From NCBI GenBank assembly GCA_022786605.1, contig JALFWW010000015.1, positions 1 to 64,000 on the forward strand: a stretch of 64,000 nt of DNA. The letters run 5' to 3'. The notes below the pieces were generated by a model, which made no database searches, was not told where the DNA came from, and was given only the letters and a program-made list of their open reading frames with translations. Origin of the DNA: Clostridia bacterium. Its GTDB lineage: Bacteria; Bacillota; Clostridia; Lachnospirales; Anaerotignaceae. Position numbers and translations under genes: made by a program. Of this stretch, positions 7,620-16,647 are shown in pieces (positions within the stretch are counted from its first letter, which is position 1; every line of letters starts with the position of its first letter).

Positions 7620-8180
7620 ATGAGTACATTTTCTTCTATCATTGCAGGTTTCGGTGGCCAGGGCTCTTTGCTGATGGGTAAAATCATGGCTTACTCCGGT
7701 ATGCTGGATAACAAAGAAGTATCTTGGTGTCCTTCTTACGGTCCCGAAATGCGTGGCGGTACTGCAAACGTAAACGTAATCATCTCCGACGAAGGTATCG
7801 GTTCTCCCGTTATCACAAAAGACGCTGACTGCGTTGTTGCTCTGAACCAGCCTTCCCTGGATAAATTTGCACATGTTGTAAGAGAAGGCGGTTCTCTGGT
7901 TGTTAACGCTGACCTGTGCACAACAGATCATCTGGATGTAAAAGAAGGCGTTAAAGTATTCGAAGTTCCCGCTAACAGAATTGCAACAGACGCTTTTGGC
8001 GGTTCCAAACTGGCTAACCTGGTAATGCTGGGTGCAGTTGTTTGCGCAACAGGCGCAATCAAAGTGGAAGGCATGGACGACACATTCGCTCATGTATTCG
8101 AAGGCGGTAAAGCGAAATTTATCCCCGACAACAAAAAAGCATTTGAACTTGGTTTCAACTATGCAAAAGAAAACTGCTAA
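7620..8180 (+). CDS. vorC: 2-oxoacid:ferredoxin oxidoreductase gamma subunit
   Basis: A 186-residue protein of the POR gamma domain family, with the typical N-terminal GFGGQGSLLMGK (about 10-21) that contacts the CoA-binding region of the complex. The ATG at 7620 lies 2 nt after the beta stop and has GGAGGG 7 nt upstream, which decides it over an in-frame start at 7578 that would overlap the beta gene by 41 nt. It is the last gene of the operon: a short perfect palindrome (8181-8196) and a strong terminator follow. Confidence 0.9.
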   Translation: MSTFSSIIAGFGGQGSLLMGKIMAYSGMLDNKEVSWCPSYGPEMRGGTANVNVIISDEGIGSPVITKDADCVVALNQPSLDKFAHVVREGGSLVVNADLCTTDHLDVKEGVKVFEVPANRIATDAFGGSKLANLVMLGAVVCATGAIKVEGMDDTFAHVFEGGKAKFIPDNKKAFELGFNYAKENC

Positions 8181-8205
8181 TTTCAGTTAACTGAAAGCGC
8201 ATATT

Positions 8206-8243
8206 ACCCCCGCACTGGAAAATCCGGTGCGGGGGTTCTTTTA
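8206..8243 (+). terminator. Strong intrinsic terminator of the oxidoreductase operon
   Basis: A 13-bp GC-rich stem, ACCCCCGCACTGG (8206-8218) with 8224-8236, followed by TCTTTT. A 16-nt palindrome at 8181-8196 (TTTCAGTTAACTGAAA) lies just upstream. Confidence 0.92.
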
Positions 8244-8276
8244 TAAAAAAAGTTTTCTTCCCTATGTGATTTATGG

Positions 8277-8282
8277 TATAAT
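8277..8282 (+). promoter_or_regulatory. Probable -10 box of zapA
   Basis: A perfect TATAAT 78 bp before the zapA ATG. The expected -35 region (TTTCTT) is weak, so the promoter call is tentative. No gene lies between the upstream terminator and zapA. Confidence 0.4.
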
Positions 8283-8360
8283 AGATTGAATACAAATGAA
8301 CACATGTTGGATAGGACACAAGTTTCATTTTGTTTTGCCGAAAAGAAAGAGGGGAGGCAA

Positions 8361-8783
8361 ATGGCTTTGAATAATAAAGTGAAAATTACCATTGATGGCA
8401 AATCCTTTACACTGATGGGACCTGAAACGGAAGAACACATGATGCAGGTTGCTGGATATATTGATCAGAAAATGGCAGAGATCAGAAAAAATTCAAAGGC
8501 TGTGGCAATTGACAGCAGTCTGGCTTATATTTTGACTTCCATCAATGTGGCAAATGATTATTTTAAAGAAGTGAAGCAGCATTTGGAACAGGAAGAAAGT
8601 ATGGAAGAACTGCGGCTGCAAGTGATGTCGGAAAAGGCAAAAACAGCAGAGCTGCAGGAGCAGTTGGAGCAGTTAGAACGTGAGAAAAGAAGAATGGAAC
8701 GGAAACTGCAGGAGTATCAGGCGGAAGAAGAAGCTGTTAATGCGGGGCTGCATACTTCTAAAGTACGTCCCAGAAAAAGATAA
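8361..8783 (+). CDS. zapA: Cell division protein ZapA
   Basis: A 140-residue protein. The N-terminal ZapA domain (about 5-65) has the KVKITIDGKSFTL start and the DSSLAYILTSINVANDYF helix typical of the family. A long charged coiled coil rich in E, Q, L and R runs from about 70 to 122, and the tail is basic. ZapA binds FtsZ and stabilises or cross-links filaments at the division ring. The ATG at 8361 follows GGGGAGG by 4 nt. A ZapA gene just before a U32 peptidase gene is a common clostridial order. The tail is a little longer than in Bacillus ZapA. Confidence 0.88.
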   Translation: MALNNKVKITIDGKSFTLMGPETEEHMMQVAGYIDQKMAEIRKNSKAVAIDSSLAYILTSINVANDYFKEVKQHLEQEESMEELRLQVMSEKAKTAELQEQLEQLEREKRRMERKLQEYQAEEEAVNAGLHTSKVRPRKR

Positions 8784-8791
8784 AATATGAC

Positions 8792-8846
8792 AAAATAGCA
8801 GGGGATTTTTGACGGGTGCAAAAAGAAAAAAACTGCTATTTTTCCT
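8792..8846 (+). terminator. Probable terminator after zapA
   Basis: AAAATAGCAG (8792-8801) pairs perfectly with 8833-8842 around a 31-nt loop, followed by TTTCCTTTT. The long loop lowers confidence. Confidence 0.55.
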
Positions 8847-8911
8847 TTTGCATCAAAATATTTGAAGAAAAAATAAGTTAAGATTCGTTTCAAAGAGAAA
8901 GGGGAACAAAT

Positions 8912-11335
8912 ATGCCTTTTAGAAAAAAACCGGAACTGCTGGCACCCGCTGGATCGATGGAAAGTTTGAAGGCGGCTGTACAGAATGGCTGTGACGCTGT
9001 TTATTTAGGTGGAAAATTATTCAGTGCCAGACAATATGCGGGAAACTTTTCTCTGGAGGAGTTGGAGGAAGCCTGTGATTACTGTCATTTGCGCGGCGTA
9101 AAGGTTTATGTTACCGTCAATACAGTCTATAAGGATAAAGAATTGCCGGAATTCATTCAGTTTATTGGAAAACTGCATCATATGGGCGTAGATGCGCTGA
9201 TTATGCAGGATGCGGGAGCTGCAAAGCTGGTGCAGGAACATTATCCTGATTTCCCTCTCCATGCCAGCACACAGATGACATCCAATTCGTTGGCAGACGT
9301 GAATTACTGGTACGAACAGGGCTTCGATAAAGTGGTTTTGAGCAGAGAACTGACTTTGCCGGAAATCCGTCATATTATAGAGCATACAGAAGCGGAAGTG
9401 GAAACTTTTGTTCATGGCGCTCTTTGTGTTTGTTATTCTGGTCAGTGTATCATGAGCAGTATGCTGGGCGGCAGAAGCGGGAACCGTGGACGCTGTGCTC
9501 AGACATGCCGACTGCCGTATACCCTTTATTGTGGATATGATAAAGTGGCAGAAGGTCACCTGCTTTCTCCCAAAGATATTGCGACAGTTTCTATTTTGCC
9601 AGAACTCATTGAAGCGGGCATTGCATCCTTGAAAGTGGAAGGTCGCATGAAAAATCCCGAATATGTGGCAGGTGTCACACGGATTTATCGGAAATATATT
9701 GACATGTATTTTGAAGACCCGGAACACTATGAGGTTTCTTTGGATGATATGAAGGAACTGACACAGCTTTTCAATCGCGGCGGTTTTACAGAAGGGTATT
9801 ATACTTCCCGTGGCGGTCGGGATATGATGAGCGTGGAACGTCCCAAAACATGGGGTTTGAAAGTAGGGATTGTGGATAAATACCTGCCCCAGCATAAAAA
9901 AGTAGTGATCCGTACCAGAGAGGCTCTGGTTCCTGGTGATGGTATCGAAGTTTGGACCAGTCGTGGTCCTCATGTAGGTTGTCAGGTAACAAAACATTCC
10001 AAAGCTGGTGAAGTCATTACGCTTACTTTGGAAGGGGACATTGAGAAAAATGACGTGGTTTATCGTACCTATGGCAAGGCCCTCAATGATGCTTTACAGA
10101 AAACATGGGAAAAAGAAACCAGAAAACTGCCGATTTATGGCGTTTTAAAGGCGAGAAGAGGAGAACCGCTGGCGCTGCAGTTGTGGGATAATATGGGCAG
10201 CAGCGTATATGTGACAGGGGAAATGGTGCAGGAAGCCACCAACCAGCCTACCGCTGCGGAAAAATTGCGTCAGCAGATCGAAAAAATGGGGGCTACACCC
10301 TTTGCGTTGGCTGATCTGGATGTACAGGCGGATGAAAATATTTATGTAGGCATCAGTAATCTGAATCAACTGCGCCGTGAGGCGGCAGAGGCTTTGGAGC
10401 AGGCAATGCTGAAAAAGACCAAGCGGAAAAATGCGGAACGAGGAGAAGCACCTCGTCAGGCAAAAGAACCCCGTTTGCTGAAAAAGAAACTGCATGTGCT
10501 GGTAAGCAATCTGGAACAGCTGGATGCCGCTGTGAAACAAAAAGGTGTAGAGCGCATTTATGTGGAATCCACTATGGAACTGGAAGAACATCTGGCAGAT
10601 GTTATTGCAAAATGCCACCGCTATGATGTGGCATGTTATGCGGCATTGCCTCGTGTAGATCGGGAACGTCCAGAAGACGAAAGCAGATTGCAGCGGTTCT
10701 TGGAAAGCAACTTGGATGGTTTCCTGGTGCGTTCCGCAGGTCAGTTTGGCGCAGTGAAAAATTCCGGCAAAAAAATTACCTCAGATTACAATCTGAATGT
10801 GGTAAACCGGGAAGCCGTGTTGTTCTGGCAGGAACAGGGAGCAGACAATGTATGTCTTTCTGTGGAAAATAATTTGCAGGAAATCCGTGCCATGGCGGAC
10901 AGTTCCTGTGAAATGGTGGTTTACGGCTATTTGCCTTTGATGACTACACAGCAGTGCCCCATCGGGAACTTCGCAGGAGAAAAACACAGCGGTCAGTATT
11001 GTAAGAAACGCTGGAATCAGGATCTGTATTTCCTGCGTGACAGAAAAGGTGAAAAATTCCCGATGATGACAGACTGTGAACGGTGTGTATGTTCCATTTT
11101 GAACGGGAAACCTCTGTTTGCGTTGAAGTTTTATGATGAAGTGCTGGACAACGCGGTGGGGAGCGTTCGCCTGAACTTTACAAAGGAAGGTCCGGCAAGA
11201 GTGGAACGCATTGTTCGGGCTTACGCTGAAATGACAAAAGACACTGCGCATTGCAGTGCGGAAACAAGAGCTCTTTTGCAGCAAATGAGCGAAAAAGGCA
11301 GTACAAAAGGGCATTTCTTCCGTGGAGTGGAGTGA
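8912..11335 (+). CDS. U32 family peptidase / RlhA-like RNA hydroxylation protein
   Basis: An 807-residue double U32 protein. The first half begins KPELLAPAGSMESLKAAVQNG and contains the family cysteine region HGALCVCYSGQC (about 168-179) plus RGRCAQTC. The middle has a DUF3656-like segment (about 390-510), and the C-terminal part repeats a barrel region with further cysteines (QQCPIGNF; CERCVCS near 720). Annotated as peptidases, several U32 members (E. coli RlhA, TrhP, UbiU/V) are in fact Fe-S proteins for RNA or quinone hydroxylation; RlhA modifies 23S rRNA. An RNA-modifying role is more likely than proteolysis, but the substrate is not shown. GAAAGGGG precedes the ATG. The next gene starts 4 nt after its stop. 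Confidence 0.85.
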   Translation: MPFRKKPELLAPAGSMESLKAAVQNGCDAVYLGGKLFSARQYAGNFSLEELEEACDYCHLRGVKVYVTVNTVYKDKELPEFIQFIGKLHHMGVDALIMQDAGAAKLVQEHYPDFPLHASTQMTSNSLADVNYWYEQGFDKVVLSRELTLPEIRHIIEHTEAEVETFVHGALCVCYSGQCIMSSMLGGRSGNRGRCAQTCRLPYTLYCGYDKVAEGHLLSPKDIATVSILPELIEAGIASLKVEGRMKNPEYVAGVTRIYRKYIDMYFEDPEHYEVSLDDMKELTQLFNRGGFTEGYYTSRGGRDMMSVERPKTWGLKVGIVDKYLPQHKKVVIRTREALVPGDGIEVWTSRGPHVGCQVTKHSKAGEVITLTLEGDIEKNDVVYRTYGKALNDALQKTWEKETRKLPIYGVLKARRGEPLALQLWDNMGSSVYVTGEMVQEATNQPTAAEKLRQQIEKMGATPFALADLDVQADENIYVGISNLNQLRREAAEALEQAMLKKTKRKNAERGEAPRQAKEPRLLKKKLHVLVSNLEQLDAAVKQKGVERIYVESTMELEEHLADVIAKCHRYDVACYAALPRVDRERPEDESRLQRFLESNLDGFLVRSAGQFGAVKNSGKKITSDYNLNVVNREAVLFWQEQGADNVCLSVENNLQEIRAMADSSCEMVVYGYLPLMTTQQCPIGNFAGEKHSGQYCKKRWNQDLYFLRDRKGEKFPMMTDCERCVCSILNGKPLFALKFYDEVLDNAVGSVRLNFTKEGPARVERIVRAYAEMTKDTAHCSAETRALLQQMSEKGSTKGHFFRGVE

Positions 11336-11339
11336 GAAT

Positions 11340-12722
11340 ATGTTTGATTTGATTATTATGCTGAGCAGGTACCTGTTCGTCATCTACATCGGACTGTATC
11401 TGTGGGAAGCTATCGTGTATATCGCCTATGAGCAGGGAGGCTATCTGGGCAGCCCTTATCGTGCGGTATCTGTGCAGCGCAGATTGGTGGTGCTGATGCA
11501 TCTGACGGCGTTCCTGATTTTGTCTTATAATCGGGATACGTATCTTTTTGACTGGCAAGCATTGCTTTTTGGGGCAATCTCATTGGTATTTCTGCTGGTA
11601 GCCATTCAGCTGCTGGATCGGTTTTATTATGAAGGCTGTCCTTTGATCTGGACGGGGATGCTGTTTTTGATGGATGTCAGCCTTATCATGCTCCAAAGAG
11701 TTGACCCGGGACTGGCTCATAAACAGCTGGTATGGATGGCGCTGGGGCTGGCAGGTATGCTGGCACTGCCTTCTATTTTGCGGCTGATTCCCAGATTTGA
11801 GATTTTTGAGTGGGCATATATTATCGTTTGTTATGGACTGTTATTGTTCACACAGATTTTTGGTGTGGAACATGGCGGTTCCCAGAACTGGCTGGAAATC
11901 GGCAGTATCAGCTTCCAGCCTTCTGAAATCGCGAAGTTCCTGTTTATTTTCTATTTGGCAAGCGTTTTCAGAAAACGTGTGGAACTGCGGGAACTGCTCA
12001 TTACAGGCGGCTTGAGTGCCGGTGTTGTCATTTTGCTGGTACTCCAGAAAGATTTGGGCAGTGCCTTGATTTTCTTCATGACATTTATGACGATGCTGTA
12101 TATCGCTACATCCAATGAAGTGCTGTTTTTGATGGGTATGGGTGCAGCCAGTTTTGCGGCTACTATTGCATATAAACTGTTCTCCCATGTTCAGGTTCGT
12201 GTGGCGGCATGGCGTGACCCTTGGGCAGACATTGACCACGGCGGTTATCAGATCGTTACTTCCTTGTTTGCCATTACCACATACGGACTTTTTGGCAGCG
12301 GTTTGACAAAAGGCATGCCTGTCAGTATCCCCGTTGTGGAAAGTGACTGTATTTTTGCGGCAATCTGTGAAGAATTTGGCGCACTCTTTGGCGCTGGTAT
12401 CATTTGTATTTTCATCATGCTGTTATATCGTGGTATTAGAATCACATTGGACTGCACCAGAAGATACTACAGTCTGCTGGCAGTCGGTTTTACAGCTATG
12501 ATTGCTTTTCAGGCTTTTGTCATCATTGGCGGTGTCATCAAATTGATCCCGCTGACTGGGGTTACGCTGCCTCTGGTCAGCTACGGCGGTACTTCTGTAC
12601 TGGTGAGTCTGATGATGTTTGGCATTTTGCAGTGGGTTTGCGTATATTGCGAACAGCATAGCCAAGCTGCGGCAGAACCTATGCAGCAGCAATATGTGGA
12701 AAGGAGATACGCCGATGAATAA
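11340..12722 (+). CDS. FtsW/RodA/SpoVE family peptidoglycan polymerase
   Basis: A 460-residue membrane protein with about ten to twelve hydrophobic helices. The family core is clear: SQNWLEIGSISFQPSEIAKF (about 186-205), LLVLQKDLGSAL, and a C-terminal segment near PLVSYGGTS. SEDS proteins polymerise lipid II glycan strands together with a class B PBP. The partner gene overlaps the stop by 8 nt, strongly suggesting a working pair. The ATG at 11340 is chosen over 11322 because GGAGTGGAGTG lies directly upstream and the overlap with the U32 gene disappears. Whether it acts in elongation, division or sporulation cannot be told. A typical clostridial FHA-domain neighbour is absent. Confidence 0.9.
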   Translation: MFDLIIMLSRYLFVIYIGLYLWEAIVYIAYEQGGYLGSPYRAVSVQRRLVVLMHLTAFLILSYNRDTYLFDWQALLFGAISLVFLLVAIQLLDRFYYEGCPLIWTGMLFLMDVSLIMLQRVDPGLAHKQLVWMALGLAGMLALPSILRLIPRFEIFEWAYIIVCYGLLLFTQIFGVEHGGSQNWLEIGSISFQPSEIAKFLFIFYLASVFRKRVELRELLITGGLSAGVVILLVLQKDLGSALIFFMTFMTMLYIATSNEVLFLMGMGAASFAATIAYKLFSHVQVRVAAWRDPWADIDHGGYQIVTSLFAITTYGLFGSGLTKGMPVSIPVVESDCIFAAICEEFGALFGAGIICIFIMLLYRGIRITLDCTRRYYSLLAVGFTAMIAFQAFVIIGGVIKLIPLTGVTLPLVSYGGTSVLVSLMMFGILQWVCVYCEQHSQAAAEPMQQQYVERRYADE

Positions 12723-14115
12723 TATGAAAAAAAGCGTCAGACGGATCTTCTGGCTTTTGGCACTTTGTTTTTTTCTGCTGCTGGGATATCTGGGTAAGCT
12801 GGTGATTGTGGATCGGGCTGAGATATCCGGCAACTCTTATAATATCCGTTTGCGTAATGATGAAGAAGGTATCCAGAGAGGTGACATTCTGGATCGGAAC
12901 GGACAGGTGCTGGCAACCAGCACACTGCAAGAGGATGGCAGTTATCTGCGGGAATATCCCAGAGGACGTATGGCTGCCCATGTAACGGGATATAGTAGTG
13001 TAGGGAAAACAGGCGTGGAAGCGGCCTATAACTTTGAATTGATGTCGGTGCATCAGGAACTGCTTCAGCGTCTGTCTGGCTTGCTGGAAGGAAAAGACCC
13101 CAAGGGCAATGATGTGGTGCTGACACTGGATATGGATATCCAAAGTGCGGCAGGGGATTTGCTGGGCAGCACAAAAGGCGCTGTTGTGGTTATGGAACCT
13201 TCCACAGGACGGATTTTGGCAATGCAGGCATATCCTGACTTTGACCCCAATACCGTTTCTGGTGATTGGGAATATTTGACGTCAGACGAAGATAGCCCGC
13301 TTGTGAATCGGGCGACACAGGGATTGTATCCTCCAGGTTCTACATTCAAAATCATCACAGCTCTTGCGGCAATGGAATATGTGCCCGATTGGCAGACTTT
13401 TACTTATCATTGCACAGGGGAAGCTGACTTTGAAAATAAAGTGATCCATTGCTACAATAACAAAGCTCATGGCACAGTGGATATGGAAGAGGCTATGGCA
13501 GAATCCTGCAACTGTTACTTTGCAGCCCTTGCGGAAAAAATTGGTGCTGGGAATCTGAGTAAAGTCATGAAGGAATGCGGTATTCTTTCAGACTATGGTT
13601 TCACGTTGGCACATAGCCAAAGTGTCATGTCTTTGAATAAAGATTCTTCAGAAAGTGAATTGGTGGAAACATCCATCGGTCAGGGGAAAACGAGCGTTTC
13701 TCCTCTATATATGGCAATGATGATATCCGCTGTGGCAAATGACGGCATTATGATGCGTCCGTATATCGTTGATCATATCCAATACGCAAACGGTGAAACA
13801 GGGGATACAACGGTGCCGGAAAAACTCATGGAAATCTGTTCACCTACAGAAGCAAGCCAGCTCAATGACTTGCTGGTAGGCGTGGTGGATCATGGCACAG
13901 GTACAGCGGCGCAGATCAGCGGTGTGACCGTTGCCGGAAAAACAGGTACGGCGGAAAATGCCACAGGCAAAGACCATTCCTGGTTTGTAGGTTATGCGCC
14001 GGCAGAAGATCCGCAGGTTTCTGTGGCGGTTGTCATTGAAAACTCTGATTATGGAAAGGCAACTCCGATTGCTGGAAAGGTAATGAAAGTGGCGTTGGAA
14101 AAATTGGCAGAATAA
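12715..14115 (+). CDS. Class B penicillin-binding protein (peptidoglycan transpeptidase)
   Basis: A 466-residue bitopic membrane protein: one N-terminal transmembrane helix (about 10-31), a short non-catalytic domain and a transpeptidase domain from about 150. The three active-site motifs are STFK (S209-K212), SCN (264-266) and KTGT (near 415). It is shorter than PBP2/PBP3 of rod-shaped bacteria and resembles PbpA-type proteins paired with FtsW/RodA in Actinobacteria and Clostridia. AAGGAG precedes the ATG by 8 nt, and the start lies inside the FtsW stop region. It cross-links the strands made by its SEDS partner on the outer face of the membrane. Confidence 0.92.
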   Translation: MNNMKKSVRRIFWLLALCFFLLLGYLGKLVIVDRAEISGNSYNIRLRNDEEGIQRGDILDRNGQVLATSTLQEDGSYLREYPRGRMAAHVTGYSSVGKTGVEAAYNFELMSVHQELLQRLSGLLEGKDPKGNDVVLTLDMDIQSAAGDLLGSTKGAVVVMEPSTGRILAMQAYPDFDPNTVSGDWEYLTSDEDSPLVNRATQGLYPPGSTFKIITALAAMEYVPDWQTFTYHCTGEADFENKVIHCYNNKAHGTVDMEEAMAESCNCYFAALAEKIGAGNLSKVMKECGILSDYGFTLAHSQSVMSLNKDSSESELVETSIGQGKTSVSPLYMAMMISAVANDGIMMRPYIVDHIQYANGETGDTTVPEKLMEICSPTEASQLNDLLVGVVDHGTGTAAQISGVTVAGKTGTAENATGKDHSWFVGYAPAEDPQVSVAVVIENSDYGKATPIAGKVMKVALEKLAE

Positions 14116-14125
14116 GGGGGAAGCC

Positions 14126-15220
14126 ATGGAAATCAAGCTGGATTTATCAAAAGAATATGCCATTGCTTTGGAAGGTGGCGGTGCAAAGGGCGCCTATGAA
14201 ATTGGTGTATGGAGAGCGTTGGAAGAAGCTGGTGTGCGATACTGTGCTGTTTCCGGTTCTTCTGTTGGCGCTTTGAATGGGGCACTGATGGCAATGCGTG
14301 ATCTTGACAAAGCGGTACATCTTTGGGAAAATCTGACTTTTTCTCAGATCATTGATGTGGATGATGTGCAGATGAAAGCGTTTTTTGATAAAGAAATGCG
14401 TTGGAATGAATGGCCTTCCTTTTTGCTGGATATGGCGAAAGTGATCAGAAACCGCGGATTTGACGCGGAACCTCTGCGGAATTTGCTGGAAGAGGTGGTG
14501 GATGAGCACAAAATCCGTCAGTCAGACGTGAAATTTTATCTGGTAACGTATTCTCTTACAGATAAAAAGGAACTGGATCTGGAAGCGGCTACGTTGCCGG
14601 AAGGAACGCTTCATGATATGCTGTTGGCAAGCGCCTATTTTCCTGCATTCAAACGCGAGCCTTTGAGTGGAAAGTTCTATGCGGATGGCAGCATCAAAAA
14701 TGTGGTGCCTTTGAACAGTTTGGTGGAAAGAGGTTATCGGGACATTATTGTGATTCGCATTTTTGGTGTTGGATATGAAAAAAAGGTAAAAATCCCAGAA
14801 GGTGTGAAAGTGACTGTTGTGGCACCCAAAGAAAAACTTGGCGGGATTTTGCAGTTTGATGGGGAGCAGACCAAAAAGGATATGCTGTTAGGATATTTTG
14901 ATGGTATGAAGATGCTTTATGGTTTGGCAGGTGAGAAGTATTATATTGACAGGCAGTGGAGCGAAGATAAGGCATACGCTATGCTGCGCGCCATGGTGCA
15001 ATGGGAAAAAGCCAATGGCAAACAGCTACTGACACTTCGTGAAATCAATGAAGACATATTGCCTCGGATGGCAAAGCAACTTCATGTCAAGGGCGGTTAT
15101 TATGAGCTGATTCTTCGGATGCTGGAGGAGAAAGCGGAAGCGCTGAACATCACACCCTTTGTGATTCGGACAGAAGAAGAACTGCTGTGGGAAATTGCCC
15201 AGAAGAAAAAGAAGAAATAA
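14126..15220 (+). CDS. Patatin-like phospholipase
   Basis: A 364-residue protein whose first two thirds form a patatin domain: oxyanion loop GGGAKG (17-22), nucleophile elbow G44-S-S46-V-G48 and the catalytic dyad aspartate in YADGSIKN (D187). No signal peptide is visible, so it should act in the cytoplasm or on the inner membrane face as an acyl hydrolase. The remaining about 150 residues are a family-variable helical tail ending in a poly-lysine stretch. The gene starts 10 nt after the PBP stop with AAGGGGG in front and so likely shares its transcript. Substrate is unknown; the link to wall genes suggests membrane lipid turnover only by context. Confidence 0.87.
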   Translation: MEIKLDLSKEYAIALEGGGAKGAYEIGVWRALEEAGVRYCAVSGSSVGALNGALMAMRDLDKAVHLWENLTFSQIIDVDDVQMKAFFDKEMRWNEWPSFLLDMAKVIRNRGFDAEPLRNLLEEVVDEHKIRQSDVKFYLVTYSLTDKKELDLEAATLPEGTLHDMLLASAYFPAFKREPLSGKFYADGSIKNVVPLNSLVERGYRDIIVIRIFGVGYEKKVKIPEGVKVTVVAPKEKLGGILQFDGEQTKKDMLLGYFDGMKMLYGLAGEKYYIDRQWSEDKAYAMLRAMVQWEKANGKQLLTLREINEDILPRMAKQLHVKGGYYELILRMLEEKAEALNITPFVIRTEEELLWEIAQKKKKK

Positions 15221-15225
15221 GTATG

Positions 15226-15267
15226 AAAAAGCAAAGACAGCCAATGAGGAAGGTCTTTGCTTTTTTT
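15226..15267 (+). terminator. Intrinsic terminator after the cell-wall operon
   Basis: AAAAAGCAAAGAC (15226-15238) pairs perfectly with 15253-15265, and the distal arm ends in TTTTTTT. Confidence 0.9.
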
Positions 15268-15269
15268 GT

Positions 15270-15618
15270 GAAAGAATTGATGAAATTGTGATTTTTATGT
15301 ATGGGTATTTTTGCAGATATTTTAACAAATTCTAGTGATTTAGAAGGATTTCGAATACAAATAATTCGTATACAAAGCAATTTTGTATGGCGGGTGTATA
15401 CATTCAGACATTTCCAGCATTCGGAAAAATGTTGGGATTCCTCTGCTGTTTTGCTAAAAAATAGAGGATATTTTAAAAAAATCACACGAATTTTTACAAA
15501 AAGTGGAAGGGAAAAATAGGAAATGGAACCAAATTGTATACAGAATCCATCAATTTTGCAGGTGTGTCGTTTTTTTGCCTCATTTTTGAAAAAATATAAT
15601 AAATTTTTAACAATATGG
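15270..15618. other. AT-rich non-coding region upstream of the lactoyl-CoA dehydratase operon
   Basis: No credible gene: the small open frames here lack ribosome sites and protein-like composition. It does hold three GTATACA-core sites, at about 15367-15374 (CGTATACA), 15395-15402 (TGTATACA) and 15535-15542 (TGTATACA), and a CGAATACAAAT at 15351-15361 that recurs upstream of the hydrogenase gene. It is a plausible control region. Confidence 0.55.
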
Positions 15619-15647
15619 TTGCAATCAAAAACCAAAGATGTTATAAT
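15619..15647 (+). promoter_or_regulatory. Sigma-A promoter of the lactoyl-CoA dehydratase operon
   Basis: -35 TTGCAA (15619-15624), exactly 17 bp, and a perfect -10 TATAAT (15642-15647). Transcription would start near 15654, leaving a leader of about 200 nt before lcdC. Confidence 0.8.
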
Positions 15648-15729
15648 CAAGACAAATGCAGGGAGTGAAATGAGTCATCTGCATTGCAAAACGACGAAAA
15701 CTTATATGTAAATATAGGTTTTTTGTGAT

Positions 15730-15780
15730 GTGATTGTTGGCACAATCACGAAATTGCTCGTCAAACGGGGAAGAGCAATT
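15730..15780 (+). promoter_or_regulatory. Tandem hairpins in the lcdC leader
   Basis: Two perfect 8-bp stems stand side by side: GTGATTGT (15730-15737) with 15742-15749 around a 4-nt loop, and AATTGCTC (15752-15759) with 15773-15780 around a 13-nt loop. They are followed by GTTGATAAAAAAATT rather than a U run. They lie about 70 nt before the start. I do not recognise a known riboswitch. mRNA protection or a protein binding site is possible. Confidence 0.55.
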
Positions 15781-15852
15781 GTTGATAAAAAAATTACATT
15801 TCATATTGTTTTTATCGCATGGTCAAATATATAGATCAAAGGAGGACAAAAC

Positions 15853-16632
15853 ATGTACACAATGGGTGTTGACGTTGGTTCCGCTTCTTCCAAAGTTGTC
15901 ATTTTGAAAGACGGAAAAGACGTTGTGGCCGCGGAAGTTGTTCAGGTCGGAACAGGTTCTTCGGGTCCCCAGAGAGCTTTGGAACAGGCTTACAAAGTAA
16001 GCGGTCTGACCAGAGAAGACATCTCTTATTTGGTTGTAACCGGTTATGGCAGATTTGCTTTTGAAGGTGCTGATAAGCAGATCAGCGAAATCAGTTGCCA
16101 TGCAAAAGGTATTTATCACTTGATACCCACTGCACGCACCATCATTGATATCGGCGGTCAGGATGCGAAAGCAATCAGACTGGACAGCAAAGGTGGCATT
16201 CGGCAGTTTTTTATGAATGATAAATGTGCAGCAGGTACAGGTCGTTTCCTGGAAGTAATGTCCAGAGTTTTGGAAACGACACTGGACGAAATGGCTGACC
16301 TTGACGCGCAAGCGACAGATACTGCTCCTATCAGCAGCACCTGTACCGTATTTGCGGAATCTGAAGTTATCTCTCAGCTTTCCAACGGCGAAAGCAGAAA
16401 TAACATCATCAAGGGCGTTCATTTGTCCGTAGCCAGCAGAGCCTGCGGCCTTGCTTACAGAGGCGGTCTGGAAAAAGACGTTGTCATGACTGGCGGCGTT
16501 GCCCAGAATGCCGGCGTTGTAAGAGCGGTTGCAAGCGTATTGAAAACAGACGTAATTGTGGCTCCAAACCCACAAACAACAGGCGCGCTCGGTGCAGCAC
16601 TGTTTGCATACGAAGCGGCTCAAAAAAAATAA
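15853..16632 (+). CDS. lcdC: Lactoyl-CoA dehydratase activator (ATP-dependent initiator of 2-hydroxyacyl-CoA dehydratase)
   Basis: A 259-residue protein of the BadF/BadG/HgdC ASKHA ATPase family. A homodimer holding one [4Fe-4S] cluster uses ATP hydrolysis to push a single low-potential electron into the dehydratase and start its radical reaction. The N-terminal phosphate loop is GVDVGSASSK (5-14) and a second is IDIGGQDAK (98-106). The cluster cysteines are C125 in NDKCAAGTG and C164 in SSTCTVFAES, 39 residues apart as in Acidaminococcus HgdC. AAGGAGG lies 8 nt before the ATG. lcdA follows after 15 bp. Confidence 0.95.
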   Translation: MYTMGVDVGSASSKVVILKDGKDVVAAEVVQVGTGSSGPQRALEQAYKVSGLTREDISYLVVTGYGRFAFEGADKQISEISCHAKGIYHLIPTARTIIDIGGQDAKAIRLDSKGGIRQFFMNDKCAAGTGRFLEVMSRVLETTLDEMADLDAQATDTAPISSTCTVFAESEVISQLSNGESRNNIIKGVHLSVASRACGLAYRGGLEKDVVMTGGVAQNAGVVRAVASVLKTDVIVAPNPQTTGALGAALFAYEAAQKK

Positions 16633-16647
16633 GAAAGAGGGATTAGA

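Noticed and set aside
8181-8196. Perfect 16-nt palindrome TTTCAGTTAACTGAAA as a regulator site
   Set aside because: It lies directly after the last operon gene and before a terminator; a control role at that place is unlikely.
15301-15711. Two small rightward open frames (72 and 62 codons) upstream of lcdC
   Set aside because: They lack ribosome sites, have Phe/Ile/Lys-rich random composition, overlap the promoter and leader, and show no domain.
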